Shown piece after piece: positions 8,629 to 16,539 of a DNA stretch of 64,000 nucleotides. The DNA comes from Streptomyces thermodiastaticus (lineage in GTDB: Bacteria; Actinomycetota; Actinomycetes; Streptomycetales; Streptomycetaceae): assembly GCF_014656135.1 (NCBI RefSeq), contig NZ_BNBV01000018.1, positions 1-64,000 of the forward strand, read 5' to 3'. How positions within the stretch are numbered: the first letter of the stretch is position 1; each line of letters begins with the position of its first letter. Below the pieces are notes generated by a model. The model did no database searches. It worked only from the letters and a program-made list of their open reading frames with translations, and had not been told where the DNA came from. The translations under genes and the position numbers were made by a program.

Positions 8629-8894
8629 TGCCGTCACATCTCCCGTTCTACACTGCCGACCCGATACACACTATTTCGGACACGCCGCCCGGCGGTCCGC
8701 GGGGCGCCCTGGCGCAGGGTGTCGCGCATTATCTCCCCACTTGCCGTTTTCCGGGACCGGACCAGCTTACGTTGTACAACGCAGCCACTTTCCGGGGGGG
8801 TGTCCTGCACATCACAACAACACATGGCCCCCTTTCAAGATTCCTTGGCTTCCCGACACGTTTGCCTATGGTGACCTATCCGTTACGAAGACCA
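8629..8894. promoter_or_regulatory. Promoter region of the hopanoid operon with a 12-bp palindrome
   Basis: This 266-bp stretch holds no credible gene. It is less GC-rich than its surroundings, as expected for a promoter. Read on the minus strand it contains a perfect palindrome CGTTGTACAACG at 8770-8781. A GATAAT element at 8728-8733 could be a -10 box, but no good -35 box is correctly spaced. The palindrome could be an operator for a TetR-like or similar dimeric repressor. The hopanoid operon is the only gene set transcribed away from it, since the ABC transporter genes to the left of it on the map end here. Confidence 0.4.
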
Positions 8895-8929
8895 GGGGCC
8901 CCACCGGCGCACGTGTCCGGTGGGGCCCC
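8895..8929 (-). terminator. Strong hairpin terminator after the ABC exporter genes
   Basis: Perfect 13-bp arms GGGGCCCCACCGG at 8895-8907 and CCGGTGGGGCCCC at 8917-8929 enclose a 9-base loop. It lies 30 bases past the stop of the ABC ATPase gene. There is no clear T-run, which is usual for Streptomyces terminators. Confidence 0.75.
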
Positions 8930-8958
8930 GGGCGGGCGAGGCGGGCCGCTGCCTGCGG

Positions 8959-9762
8959 CTACCTGTTCGTGAACTTCTCGTACTCCTTGAGCACCTCGTC
9001 GGTGGGGCCGTCCATGCGCAGCTCCCCGCGCTCCAGCCACAGCACACGGTTGCAGGTGTCACGGATCGACTTGTTGTTGTGGCTGACGAGGAACACGGTG
9101 CCGGCCTGCTTGCGCAGCTCGCGGATGCGGTCCTCGGAGCGCTTCTGGAAGGCGCGGTCGCCGGTGGCCAACGCCTCGTCGATCATCAGCACGTCGTGGT
9201 CCTTGGCGGCGGCGATGGAGAACCGCAGCCGGGCGGCCATGCCGGAGGAGTAGGTCCGCATCGGCAGGGAGATGAAGTCGCCCTTGTCGTTGATGCCGGA
9301 GAAGTCGACGATCTCCTGGTAGCGGGCCTTGATCTGCTCGCGGGACATGCCCATGGCCAGACCGCCGAGGATGACGTTCCGCTCGCCGGTCAGGTCGTTC
9401 ATCAGCGCGGCGTTCACCCCGAGCAGGGAGGGCTGCCCGTCGGTGTACACCTTGCCCTTCTCGGCCGGCAGCAGGCCCGCGATGGCCCGCAGCAGGGTCG
9501 ACTTGCCCGAGCCGTTGGAGCCGATCAGGCCGATGGCCTCGCCGCGGTAGGCCACGAAGGACACCCCGCGCACGGCGTGGACCTTGCGCACCCCGCGCGC
9601 CGCATCGCCCGAGCCCCGCCGGAGGATCCGGCTGAGGGCGGCGGTGGCGCTGCCCTTGCCCCCGGCGGCACCGTTGACGCGGTAGACGATGTGCAGGTTG
9701 TCGGCGATGACGGTGGGGACCCGCTCCCCGCCGCCGCCCTGGCGGGAGTCGTTCTCAGCCAC
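8959..9762 (-). CDS. ABC transporter ATP-binding protein, TagH/polysaccharide-export type
   Basis: This 267-residue ATPase carries Walker A GSNGSGKST near residue 82, the signature YSSGMAARLRF, Walker B VLMIDEAL and a switch histidine in LVSHNN. The N-terminal extension and the ALATGDRAFQKRSEDRI stretch are characteristic of the TagH/Wzt group, which powers export of teichoic acids and O-antigen-like polymers. Unlike Wzt it has no C-terminal sugar-binding domain. It overlaps the permease gene by 8 bases and so forms one transporter with it. The neighbouring genes at 10.8-16.1 kb for polyol-phosphate chemistry suggest a polymer or lipid-linked substrate. The substrate itself is an inference. 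Confidence 0.88.
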   Translation of the reverse strand: MAENDSRQGGGGERVPTVIADNLHIVYRVNGAAGGKGSATAALSRILRRGSGDAARGVRKVHAVRGVSFVAYRGEAIGLIGSNGSGKSTLLRAIAGLLPAEKGKVYTDGQPSLLGVNAALMNDLTGERNVILGGLAMGMSREQIKARYQEIVDFSGINDKGDFISLPMRTYSSGMAARLRFSIAAAKDHDVLMIDEALATGDRAFQKRSEDRIRELRKQAGTVFLVSHNNKSIRDTCNRVLWLERGELRMDGPTDEVLKEYEKFTNR

Positions 9763-10684
9763 GGCCGTACCTCTCCTCCGCCTTCCAGAAGTACACGAAG
9801 CCGCCGACGAAGATCACCAGGGCCCAGCCCAGGGCGACGGCCCACACGTGCGGGGGCAGATGCTCCCGGCCGTAGCCGTCCAGCAGGGCGAACCGCACCA
9901 GGTCCATGTAGACCGCGGCGGGGTTCACCTGCATCAGGCGGACCAGCCACTCCGGTTTGCCGACGAGCATCTTGTCGATGGAGAACATCACCCCGGAGGC
10001 GTACATCCAGGTACGCATCACGAAGGGCATCAGCTGGGCCAGGTCCGGGGTCCTGGCGCCCATCCGGGCCACGATCAGCGCCAGGCCGGAGTTGAACAGG
10101 AACTGCAGCACCAGCGCCGGGACGATCAGCAGCCACGACAGGCGCGGGTAGCTGCCGAAGCCGACCGCGACGACGAACACCACGATCATCGAGAACAGCA
10201 GCTGCTGGAGCTGCTGCAGCGCGAACGAGATCGGCAGGGAGGCGCGCGGGAAGTGCAGCGCCCGCACCAGGCCGAGGTTGCCCGAGATGGCGCGCACACC
10301 GGCCATGACGGAGCTCTGGGTGAAGGTGAACACGAACACACCCGTCACCAGGAACGGGATGTAGGTGTGGCGGCCGAGTCCTCTGTCGGCGTTGAGAATG
10401 ACCCCGAAGATGAAGTAGTACACCGCCGCGTTGAGCAGGGGCGTGACCACCTGCCAGAGCTGGCCCAGCTTGGCCTGGCTGTACTGGGCGGTCAGCTTCG
10501 CCTGGGAGAAGGCCAGGATGAAGTGGCGCCGCCCCCACAGCTGACGTACGTACTCCCTGAGCGGGGGCCGGGCACCGCTGACGGCCAGCCCGTATTTGGC
10601 GGCGAGCCGGGCCGCGTCGAGCCCCTCGTCGGGCGGCGGTGCCGCGCCGAGGGCGACGCCGCCGTCATGCCTTGTCTCACTCAC
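9755..10684 (-). CDS. ABC-2 type permease, TagG-like
   Basis: This 309-residue protein has a cytoplasmic N-terminus of about 65 residues and then about six hydrophobic segments, for example TPLLNAAVYYFIFGVIL, FLVTGVFVFTFTQ, LLFSMIVVFVVAVGF and ALGWALVIFVGGFVYF. The stretch FSQAKLTAQYSQAKLGQLWQVVTPLL matches the ABC-2/TagG coupling region. With the ATPase it would form a flippase-type exporter for an undecaprenyl- or lipid-linked polymer. The gene is preceded by a 96-bp gap holding the terminator of the upstream block, so the exporter pair probably has its own promoter. Confidence 0.88.
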   Translation of the reverse strand: MSETRHDGGVALGAAPPPDEGLDAARLAAKYGLAVSGARPPLREYVRQLWGRRHFILAFSQAKLTAQYSQAKLGQLWQVVTPLLNAAVYYFIFGVILNADRGLGRHTYIPFLVTGVFVFTFTQSSVMAGVRAISGNLGLVRALHFPRASLPISFALQQLQQLLFSMIVVFVVAVGFGSYPRLSWLLIVPALVLQFLFNSGLALIVARMGARTPDLAQLMPFVMRTWMYASGVMFSIDKMLVGKPEWLVRLMQVNPAAVYMDLVRFALLDGYGREHLPPHVWAVALGWALVIFVGGFVYFWKAEERYGRG

Positions 10685-10739
10685 AAGTGGATACTTTCGT
10701 CTTGATGCGCAAGCCTGTGCGACTGTACGGGCATGCCAC

Positions 10740-10766
10740 GAGCGCCGGCCGGGCGGCCGGGCGCTC
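10740..10766 (-). terminator. Hairpin between the glycosyltransferase block and the exporter genes
   Basis: Arms GAGCGCC (10740-10746) and GGCGCTC (10760-10766) are extended inward by GGCC/GGCC pairing with a small bulge. The hairpin lies just past the glycosyltransferase stop and would end transcription of the five-gene block before the exporter pair. Confidence 0.55.
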
Positions 10767-10780
10767 AGGGAACGAGCTTG

Positions 10781-11653
10781 TCAGATCACCGGTGGCCGGC
10801 CCAGCCGGGTGAGCCGCCATACCGTACGCCATTTCATGGGCCGGCGTGGCCCGCAGGGTGTCGTCCAGCCCTCCTTGAAACCGCCGAACCAGGCCTTCAG
10901 GGCGGGACGCGAGGGCCGGCGGAGCAGCGTGAGCAGCAGCCAGCTCCCCAGATAGACGGGAACGAGCACGGCCGGCAGGTTGCGCCGGGCCAGCCAGACC
11001 CGGTTGCGCGCGACCATGCGGTGGTACACCGCGTGCCGCGAGGGCGCGGTCGTGGGATGGTGCAGCACCATGTCGGCCCGGTAGTCGATCATCCAGCCCG
11101 CGTCCAGGGCGCGCCACGCGAGGTCGGTCTCCTCGTGCGCGTAGAAGAAGTCGTCGGGCAGGGTGCCGACCTCGGTGAAGACCTTCGTGCGCACGGCGTT
11201 CGCGCCGCCGAGGAAGGTGGTGACCCGCGAGGAGCGCATCGGGTCCGAGGCGCGCAGCCGCGGCACGTGACGGCGCTGGGTGAGACCGGTGTCCGGGTCG
11301 GCGATGCGGAAGCTGATGATCCCGAGCCGGTCGTCCTCGGCGAAGGCCTTCCGGCACAGCTCGGCGGTGTCGGTGCGGGCGAGCAGGCCGTCGTCGTCGA
11401 GGAACAGCAGGATGTCGACGTCCCGGCCGGCCGGCCCGAAGGCCTCGATGCCGACGTTGCGGCCGCCGGGGATGCCCAGGTTCTCGGGCAGCTCGATGGT
11501 GCGGACGCCCTCGGGGACGTCCGGCACGGGCGCGCCGTTGCCGACGACGACCACCTCGATCGGGTCGCCCTCCTGCTCGGCCACCGACTTCAGCAGGGCA
11601 CGCAGCTCGTCGGGACGGTTGCCCATGGTGATGACGACCGCGCCGACCTTCAT
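10781..11653 (-). CDS. Family 2 glycosyltransferase
   Basis: This 290-residue inverting glycosyltransferase begins MKVGAVVITMGNRPDELRAL, the GT2 nucleotide-binding strand. It carries a DDD metal-site motif in LLFLDDDG and an acceptor-region motif in YAHEETDLAWRALDAGW. A short hydrophobic segment near the C-terminus (VLVPVYLGSWLLLTLL) suggests membrane association. It is last in a five-gene block and would add a sugar to a lipid- or polyol-linked intermediate. An in-frame GTG at 11663-11665 overlaps the preceding stop and is an alternative start that adds four residues. The donor sugar cannot be told from sequence. Confidence 0.88.
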   Translation of the reverse strand: MKVGAVVITMGNRPDELRALLKSVAEQEGDPIEVVVVGNGAPVPDVPEGVRTIELPENLGIPGGRNVGIEAFGPAGRDVDILLFLDDDGLLARTDTAELCRKAFAEDDRLGIISFRIADPDTGLTQRRHVPRLRASDPMRSSRVTTFLGGANAVRTKVFTEVGTLPDDFFYAHEETDLAWRALDAGWMIDYRADMVLHHPTTAPSRHAVYHRMVARNRVWLARRNLPAVLVPVYLGSWLLLTLLRRPSRPALKAWFGGFKEGWTTPCGPRRPMKWRTVWRLTRLGRPPVI

Positions 11654-11661
11654 GGCCCCGC

Positions 11662-12441
11662 TCACCGCAGCCTGCTGGAGGCGAGGACGGACACCAGGTG
11701 CAGCAGCGTCTGCAGCAGCGCGATCGCGGCGAGCACCGCGGTGCCGAGCCTGGTGAAGAACAGATCGCCCCGGACCTGGTCGACGACGGCGAGGACCAGG
11801 ATCAGCAGCGAGGCCTCGATGCCGAGGATCAGCCGGTGGAACTTCAGCGCGGCCGCGGCGCGCCGGGCCAGGGCCACCTTGGAGGACCGCGGCTCGGCGG
11901 CGGCCTCCTTCACCGGCGGCAGCCCGGCCTGGTGGCGGGCGACGCCGACCAGGTCGGTCTCGGCCTTGATCAGGATCGCGCCGAGCGCGGCCAGCGTGCC
12001 GAGGAAGGCCCACACCCAGTGGATCCGTCCGGGACCCCACAGATCGGCGGCGCGCAGGCCGAGGCCGACCAGCACGGCGGCGTCCGTCAGGTAGGCCCCG
12101 ACCCGGTCGAGGTAGACCCCGCTCAGGGAGAACTGCTGCTTCCAGCGGGCCACTTCTCCGTCGACGCAGTCCAGCAGCAGGTACAGCTGGACGGCGACCA
12201 CGCCGAGCACCGCGCCGGGGATCCCGGGCACGAGCAGGGCCGGGGCGGCCAGCACGCCGAACAGGGTCATCAGGTAGGTGAGCTGGTTGGGCGTGACCCT
12301 GGTGCCCACCAGATGGCGGCTGACGCGCAAGGACACCTCGCGCATGTACAGGCGTCCCGCCCAGTGCTCCCCGCTGCGCCGGTCCTTGACCCCGGCGGGG
12401 TGGACGACCGGTCTCAGTTCAGCTACCGATGGCCTTGACAT
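11662..12441 (-). CDS. CDP-alcohol phosphatidyltransferase family membrane protein with altered active-site motif
   Basis: This 259-residue integral membrane protein has five to six hydrophobic segments. The family motif DxxDGxxAR is intact (DCVDGEVAR), and the following G and third aspartate are present in SGVYLDR. The fourth conserved aspartate, expected four residues after the third, is alanine here (LDRVGAYLTD), with an aspartate four residues later. In structurally studied family members the fourth aspartate is thought to be the catalytic base, so chemistry may differ. The start is the ATG at 12441, 23 bases inside the preceding gene. It likely transfers a phospho-alcohol group to or from a CDP-linked donor in the membrane. 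Confidence 0.85.
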   Translation of the reverse strand: MSRPSVAELRPVVHPAGVKDRRSGEHWAGRLYMREVSLRVSRHLVGTRVTPNQLTYLMTLFGVLAAPALLVPGIPGAVLGVVAVQLYLLLDCVDGEVARWKQQFSLSGVYLDRVGAYLTDAAVLVGLGLRAADLWGPGRIHWVWAFLGTLAALGAILIKAETDLVGVARHQAGLPPVKEAAAEPRSSKVALARRAAAALKFHRLILGIEASLLILVLAVVDQVRGDLFFTRLGTAVLAAIALLQTLLHLVSVLASSRLR

Positions 12442-13480
12442 AGTCGGCGTAGATGTCCTTGATCTGCTCGGTCGTGAGGTCGAGGTGTTCGAGAATCGTG
12501 TAGCGGCCGGGCCGGGTCTCGGGAGCGAACTCCACGACCCGGACGAACTCCTCGGCGCTGAAGCCGATCTCCTCCGGCAGCACGGGCAGCCCGTGCCCGC
12601 GCAGTACCCGGGCGATCTGGGCCGACTGTTCGTGGGCCCCGCGCAGGTGCATGGCGAAGGCCGCGCCGAGGCCCACCTGTTCGCCATGGCTCGCGGCCCG
12701 CTGCGGGTACAGCAGGTCGAAGGAGTGGCTGATCTCGTGGCAGGCGCCGGAGGAGGGGCGGGAGTCGCCGGAGACGGACATCGCGATGCCGGTGAGGACC
12801 AGCGCCTCGGCGAGCACCTGCAGGAAGTCCTGGTCGCCGATGCCGCCGGGGTGCCGCAGCACGGCCTCGCCTGCCTGGCGGGCCATGGCCGCGGCCAGGC
12901 CGTCGACCTTCTCTCCGTTGACGCGCTGGGACAGCTCCCAGTCGGCGACCGCGGAGATGTTCGACACCACGTCGCCGATGCCCGAGCGCACGAAGCGCGC
13001 CGGAGCCTGACGGATCACGTCCAGGTCGATGACCACCGCGATCGGGTTCGGCACCCCGTAGGAGCCGCGCCCCGCGTCGTTGTCCAGGGTGGCCACCGGG
13101 GAGCACAGGCCGTCGTGCGCCAGGTTGGTGGGCACGGCCACCAGGGGCAGCCCGACCCGCGCGGCGGCGAACTTGGCACAGTCGATGATCTTGCCGCCGC
13201 CCAGGCCGACGACGGCGTCGTAGCGGCCGGACTTGATCTGCCCGGCCAGCCTCACCGCGTCGTCGAGGGTGCCGCCGCCCACCTCGTACCAGCTCGCACC
13301 CGGCAGCGAGGGAGCGATCCGCTCCCGCAGCCGGGCCCCGGAGCCGCCGCTGACCGCCACGGCCAGCCGCCCGGACTGCGACACGCGTTCGTCGGCGAGG
13401 ACGCTCGCGAGGTCGTTCAGCGCGCCCGCGCGGATGTCGACGGCGACCGGGGAGGGGATGAGGCGGGTCAGTACCGGCAC
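12419..13480 (-). CDS. Glycerol-1-phosphate dehydrogenase-like iron/zinc alcohol dehydrogenase
   Basis: This 353-residue protein belongs to the iron-containing alcohol dehydrogenase superfamily, closest in pattern to sn-glycerol-1-phosphate dehydrogenase (EgsA/AraM) and 3-dehydroquinate-synthase-like members. It has the NAD(P) site motif VGLGGGKIIDCAK near residue 110. Metal ligands are suggested by AHDGLCSP, ACHEISHSFD and RAASHGEQVGLG. It would reduce a ketose or triose phosphate such as dihydroxyacetone phosphate to a polyol phosphate. I use the GTG at 13480, which overlaps the nucleotidyltransferase stop by 13 bases, because upstream in-frame codons lie inside that gene. Substrate identity is inferred from the CDP-alcohol enzymes around it. 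Confidence 0.82.
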   Translation of the reverse strand: MPVLTRLIPSPVAVDIRAGALNDLASVLADERVSQSGRLAVAVSGGSGARLRERIAPSLPGASWYEVGGGTLDDAVRLAGQIKSGRYDAVVGLGGGKIIDCAKFAAARVGLPLVAVPTNLAHDGLCSPVATLDNDAGRGSYGVPNPIAVVIDLDVIRQAPARFVRSGIGDVVSNISAVADWELSQRVNGEKVDGLAAAMARQAGEAVLRHPGGIGDQDFLQVLAEALVLTGIAMSVSGDSRPSSGACHEISHSFDLLYPQRAASHGEQVGLGAAFAMHLRGAHEQSAQIARVLRGHGLPVLPEEIGFSAEEFVRVVEFAPETRPGRYTILEHLDLTTEQIKDIYADYVKAIGS

Positions 13481-14220
13481 GCGATCTCCCGGCCCTTGGC
13501 GAGGTCGTCGTGGTTGTCGATCTCCACCCACTCGACGTCGCCGATCGGCGCCACGTCGATCGTGAAGCCGCGGTCGACCAGCTCCTGGTAGCCGTCCTCG
13601 TAGTACAGCTGCGGGTCGCGCTCGAAGGTGGCCTTCAGCGCGTCGGCCAGCTCCGCGGCCGCCTCGGCCTCGATCAGGGTGACGCCGATGTACTCGCCGG
13701 TGGCCTCCGCGGGGTCCATCAGCTTGGTGATCTTCCGGACGCCCTTGCCGGGGTCGGCGACGACCTTCATCTCCTCGTCGGCGAGCTGCTTGACGGTGTC
13801 CAGCGCGAGGATGATCTTCTTGCCGTCACCGCGGGCGGCCAGCAGGGTCTTCTCCACGGAGACCGGGTGGACGGTGTCGCCGTTGGCGAGCAGGACGCCC
13901 TCCTTCAGGGCGTCACGGCCGCACCACAGGGAGTAGGCGTTGTTCCACTCCTCGGCCTTGTCGTTGTCGATCAGCGTGAGCCTCAGGCCGTACTTCTTCT
14001 CCAGGGCTTCCTTGCGCTCGTACACGGCCTCCTTGCGGTAGCCCACGATGATCGCGACCTCGGTCAGGCCGACCTCGGCGAAGTTGCCGAGGGTCAGGTC
14101 GAGGACGGTGATGCCGTCCTGTGCGCCCTCGGGCCCCACCGGCACCAGCGCCTTGGGCAGGGTGTCGGTGTAGGGGCGCAGGCGCCGTCCGGCGCCGGCC
14201 GCCAGCACGAGGCCGATCAT
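13468..14220 (-). CDS. Sugar/polyol-phosphate nucleotidyltransferase
   Basis: This 250-residue protein is an NTP transferase with the signature LAAGAGRRLRPYTDTLPKALVPVG at its N-terminus. The LANGDTV segment near residue 116 should hold the metal-binding aspartate. C-terminal VEWVEIDNHDDL resembles phosphocholine and inositol-phosphate cytidylyltransferases (LicC type). It would activate the polyol phosphate made by the adjacent dehydrogenase as a CDP derivative. That matches the two CDP-alcohol transferases beside it. Its ATG overlaps the stop of the upstream 618-residue gene (ATGA). A longer frame upstream is antisense-like read-through of that gene and is not used. Confidence 0.85.
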   Translation of the reverse strand: MIGLVLAAGAGRRLRPYTDTLPKALVPVGPEGAQDGITVLDLTLGNFAEVGLTEVAIIVGYRKEAVYERKEALEKKYGLRLTLIDNDKAEEWNNAYSLWCGRDALKEGVLLANGDTVHPVSVEKTLLAARGDGKKIILALDTVKQLADEEMKVVADPGKGVRKITKLMDPAEATGEYIGVTLIEAEAAAELADALKATFERDPQLYYEDGYQELVDRGFTIDVAPIGDVEWVEIDNHDDLAKGREIACRY

Positions 14221-16073
14221 GCGGGTTCTCCTTCGTCGTGTACGGCGGGCTCGCCCCTCAGATGAGAGACCACCCAGAAGCGGATGCTCTCGGCGAGCAC
14301 CAGCACGGCCACGAGCACGGCGAGGGCCGTGAGCGCGACCTTGAACTGAACAGCGGTGAGCAGTGCGGCGAGCACAGCCACGAGCAGCGTCCGGCCCTCC
14401 TGCCCGCCGATCGCGCGCACCAGGCCGGCGGGGGGTGCCCCGGCGCTGCCCCGGATGCGGTACACCGTGTCGTAGTGATGGTAGGCGACGGCCGCCACCA
14501 GCCCGTAGGCCGCCGGCAGCGCCCCGTGCACGCCGGCGTGTGCGGCGAGCGCCAGGATCGTGCCGTACTCGGCGGCGCGGAAGAACGGCGGGACGAGCCA
14601 GTCCAGTGCGCCCTTGAGCGGGCGGGCGACGGCGAGCGCCGACGTGACGACGTGGACCAGCGCGCCGGCGACGACCCAGGGGCTGCCGGAGCCGGCCAGC
14701 GCGGCGGGCACGACGACGGCGAGGCCGCCGAGCAGGGCGAGGGCGGGGGCGGCGATGCCGGGCAGGCGGCGGGCGGGCCGGCGGACGATCCGTGCCAGGA
14801 CCTCGGCGAGCGGGCCCCGGTCGGCGAGGTCGGCCAGCGCCCGCGCGGCACGGTCGGTGCGGGTGGCCTTGCGGGTCACCGAGCGCAGCAGCCGGCCCGC
14901 CGTGGTGTAGGCGGCGGCGACGGCACAGCCGATGAGCAGCACGCAGAAGGTGATGCGCGGGGTGGTGGCCGCGGTGAACACGGCGATCAGCGCCCAGCGC
15001 TCGCCGATGGGCAGGACGATCATCCGGCGCGCCCACACGGTCCAGCCGACGCTGTCGAGCCGGTCGGACAGGGCGGCGGTGGGGCTGGTGTTGGCGGTGG
15101 CGTCGTGGTTGGCCTCGTTGAAGGAGAAGTCGACCACGTGCCGGCAGGTCTGCAGGACCATGGCGCCGAGAGCGAGGGCCCACACGTCGTCGCCGCCCCG
15201 GGCGGCGCCGAGGGCGAGGCCGGCGTAGTAGGCGTACTCCTTGGCCCGGTCGAAGGTGGCGTCCAGCCAGGCGCCGAGCGTGGAGTACTGCAGCGAGTAG
15301 CGGGCGAGCTGCCCGTCGGTGCAGTCGAGGACGAACGAGGCGATCAGCAGCACACCGGCGGCGACGAAGCCGCCGCGGGTGCCGGTGGCGGCGCAGGCGG
15401 CCGCCACGAGCGCGGTGAGCAGGGAGGCCGTGGTGACCTGGTTGGGGGTCAGGCCGCGGCGGGCGCACCAGCGGGCGATGTAGCGCGAGTACGGGCTGAT
15501 GCAGAACGTGGTGAAGAAGCCGTCGCGGGCCTTCACCGCCGACTTCAGCCGCACCGCCTCGTCGTCCACGGCGGCCACGGCCTGCCGTGCCTCGGTGCGG
15601 GCCTGCGGGTCGGCGGGGACGACGGCGACCAGGCTGCCCAGCTCGGGGCGGTGCACCTCGGCGCCGTCCGCCTCCAGCGCGGCGGCGATCCGGTCGGCCA
15701 GGCAGCCGGCCGTGGTGGTGGTACCGCCCTGCCCGGCCGCGGCGGCGAGGCCGGGGGAGGTCCCGCTGCCGGCGGAGGTCTCGCGGGCCATCGCCCGGGT
15801 CAGCACCTGCCGGCCGGCCTTCTGCGCGGTCACCGCGCCGGGCACGGCCGCCAGCGGGAAGCGGGGGTCGGTCAGGCCCAGGCGCAGGGCGTGCAGGTGG
15901 CCGACGAAGCCGGCGTCGACGACGGCGACGCGCTGGTCACCGGGCACCTGGGCGAGCAGGGTCTCGGCCTCGGCGGCGTCCGCGGCCGTGCGCACGTCGA
16001 AGCCCAGGGACCGCAGATCGTCCTCGATCGACGATCCGGGGACCGGCTGACCGGTGAGGATGGCGGTCGACAA
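14217..16073 (-). CDS. Large CDP-alcohol phosphatidyltransferase fusion protein (DUF5941-like C-terminus)
   Basis: This 618-residue protein has three parts. Residues 1 to about 190 are soluble and of unknown fold. Residues about 195-390 form a CDP-alcohol phosphatidyltransferase domain with an intact motif (DCTDGQLAR, then G, D and D in LGAWLDATFD). The remaining 200 residues are membrane-rich and resemble the DUF5941 region found in actinobacterial proteins. It is the first gene of the block. The soluble N-terminus could bind or make the nucleotide-activated donor. It probably uses a CDP-polyol made by the next gene. The exact acceptor is unknown; archaetidyl- or inositol-phosphate-like lipids are possible. 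Confidence 0.82.
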   Translation of the reverse strand: MSTAILTGQPVPGSSIEDDLRSLGFDVRTAADAAEAETLLAQVPGDQRVAVVDAGFVGHLHALRLGLTDPRFPLAAVPGAVTAQKAGRQVLTRAMARETSAGSGTSPGLAAAAGQGGTTTTAGCLADRIAAALEADGAEVHRPELGSLVAVVPADPQARTEARQAVAAVDDEAVRLKSAVKARDGFFTTFCISPYSRYIARWCARRGLTPNQVTTASLLTALVAAACAATGTRGGFVAAGVLLIASFVLDCTDGQLARYSLQYSTLGAWLDATFDRAKEYAYYAGLALGAARGGDDVWALALGAMVLQTCRHVVDFSFNEANHDATANTSPTAALSDRLDSVGWTVWARRMIVLPIGERWALIAVFTAATTPRITFCVLLIGCAVAAAYTTAGRLLRSVTRKATRTDRAARALADLADRGPLAEVLARIVRRPARRLPGIAAPALALLGGLAVVVPAALAGSGSPWVVAGALVHVVTSALAVARPLKGALDWLVPPFFRAAEYGTILALAAHAGVHGALPAAYGLVAAVAYHHYDTVYRIRGSAGAPPAGLVRAIGGQEGRTLLVAVLAALLTAVQFKVALTALAVLVAVLVLAESIRFWVVSHLRGEPAVHDEGEPA

Positions 16074-16539
16074 CCGTACTCACTCCCTGGTGACGACGCC
16101 TGACGCGTCGGTCATGTGCATGTTGGGCTACCGCCTGTCACGGGCGCCCGGCGGCATGTCGGCAGAGGCTATCGGATGCCGGGACGTCCGCGTTCACCGC
16201 CCGTCCGCGAGCCGGCCGCCCCCCTGCCGCAGCCTGCGCCGCGATCATCATGGGCGATCGGAGCACCGGGCCACAAACTATGGATCAGATCCGAACATTC
16301 CCCGCATACGACCGTTCCGGCTGCGCCGGGTGTTCCGGGCGGCCGCGGTCCGCCGGGTCCGGCCGGCCGCGGCACGGGCGGCCGGCGCGGCGTTCGCACC
16401 CTGTCCCGCACGGCCCTGACCTGCGCTTCGTTTCCGCAGGTCAGGGCACATGACAACGGTGTTCAGTGCCGCGTTGCCCGATCCCCTGCGGCCGTAGTTG
16501 ACTGTGAGTCCGGCGGAACACAGGAGGGCGGTCGGACAG
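16074..16539. other. Divergent intergenic region before the cation efflux gene, with a 13-bp inverted repeat
   Basis: This 466-bp region carries the promoters for the CDP-alcohol block (minus) and the cation efflux gene (plus). No gene is supported in it. A perfect inverted repeat, GCCCTGACCTGCG at 16413-16425 and CGCAGGTCAGGGC at 16435-16447 with a 9-base spacer, lies about 100 bp before the efflux gene start. It could be a metal-responsive operator or a factor-independent terminator. Because no gene ends nearby on the plus strand, an operator is the better guess. Confidence 0.5.

Noticed and set aside
8634-8825. Minus-strand 63-codon frame in the hopanoid promoter region
   Set aside because: It overlaps the probable promoter, lacks a ribosome-binding site and has a Cys/Arg-rich non-conserved product.
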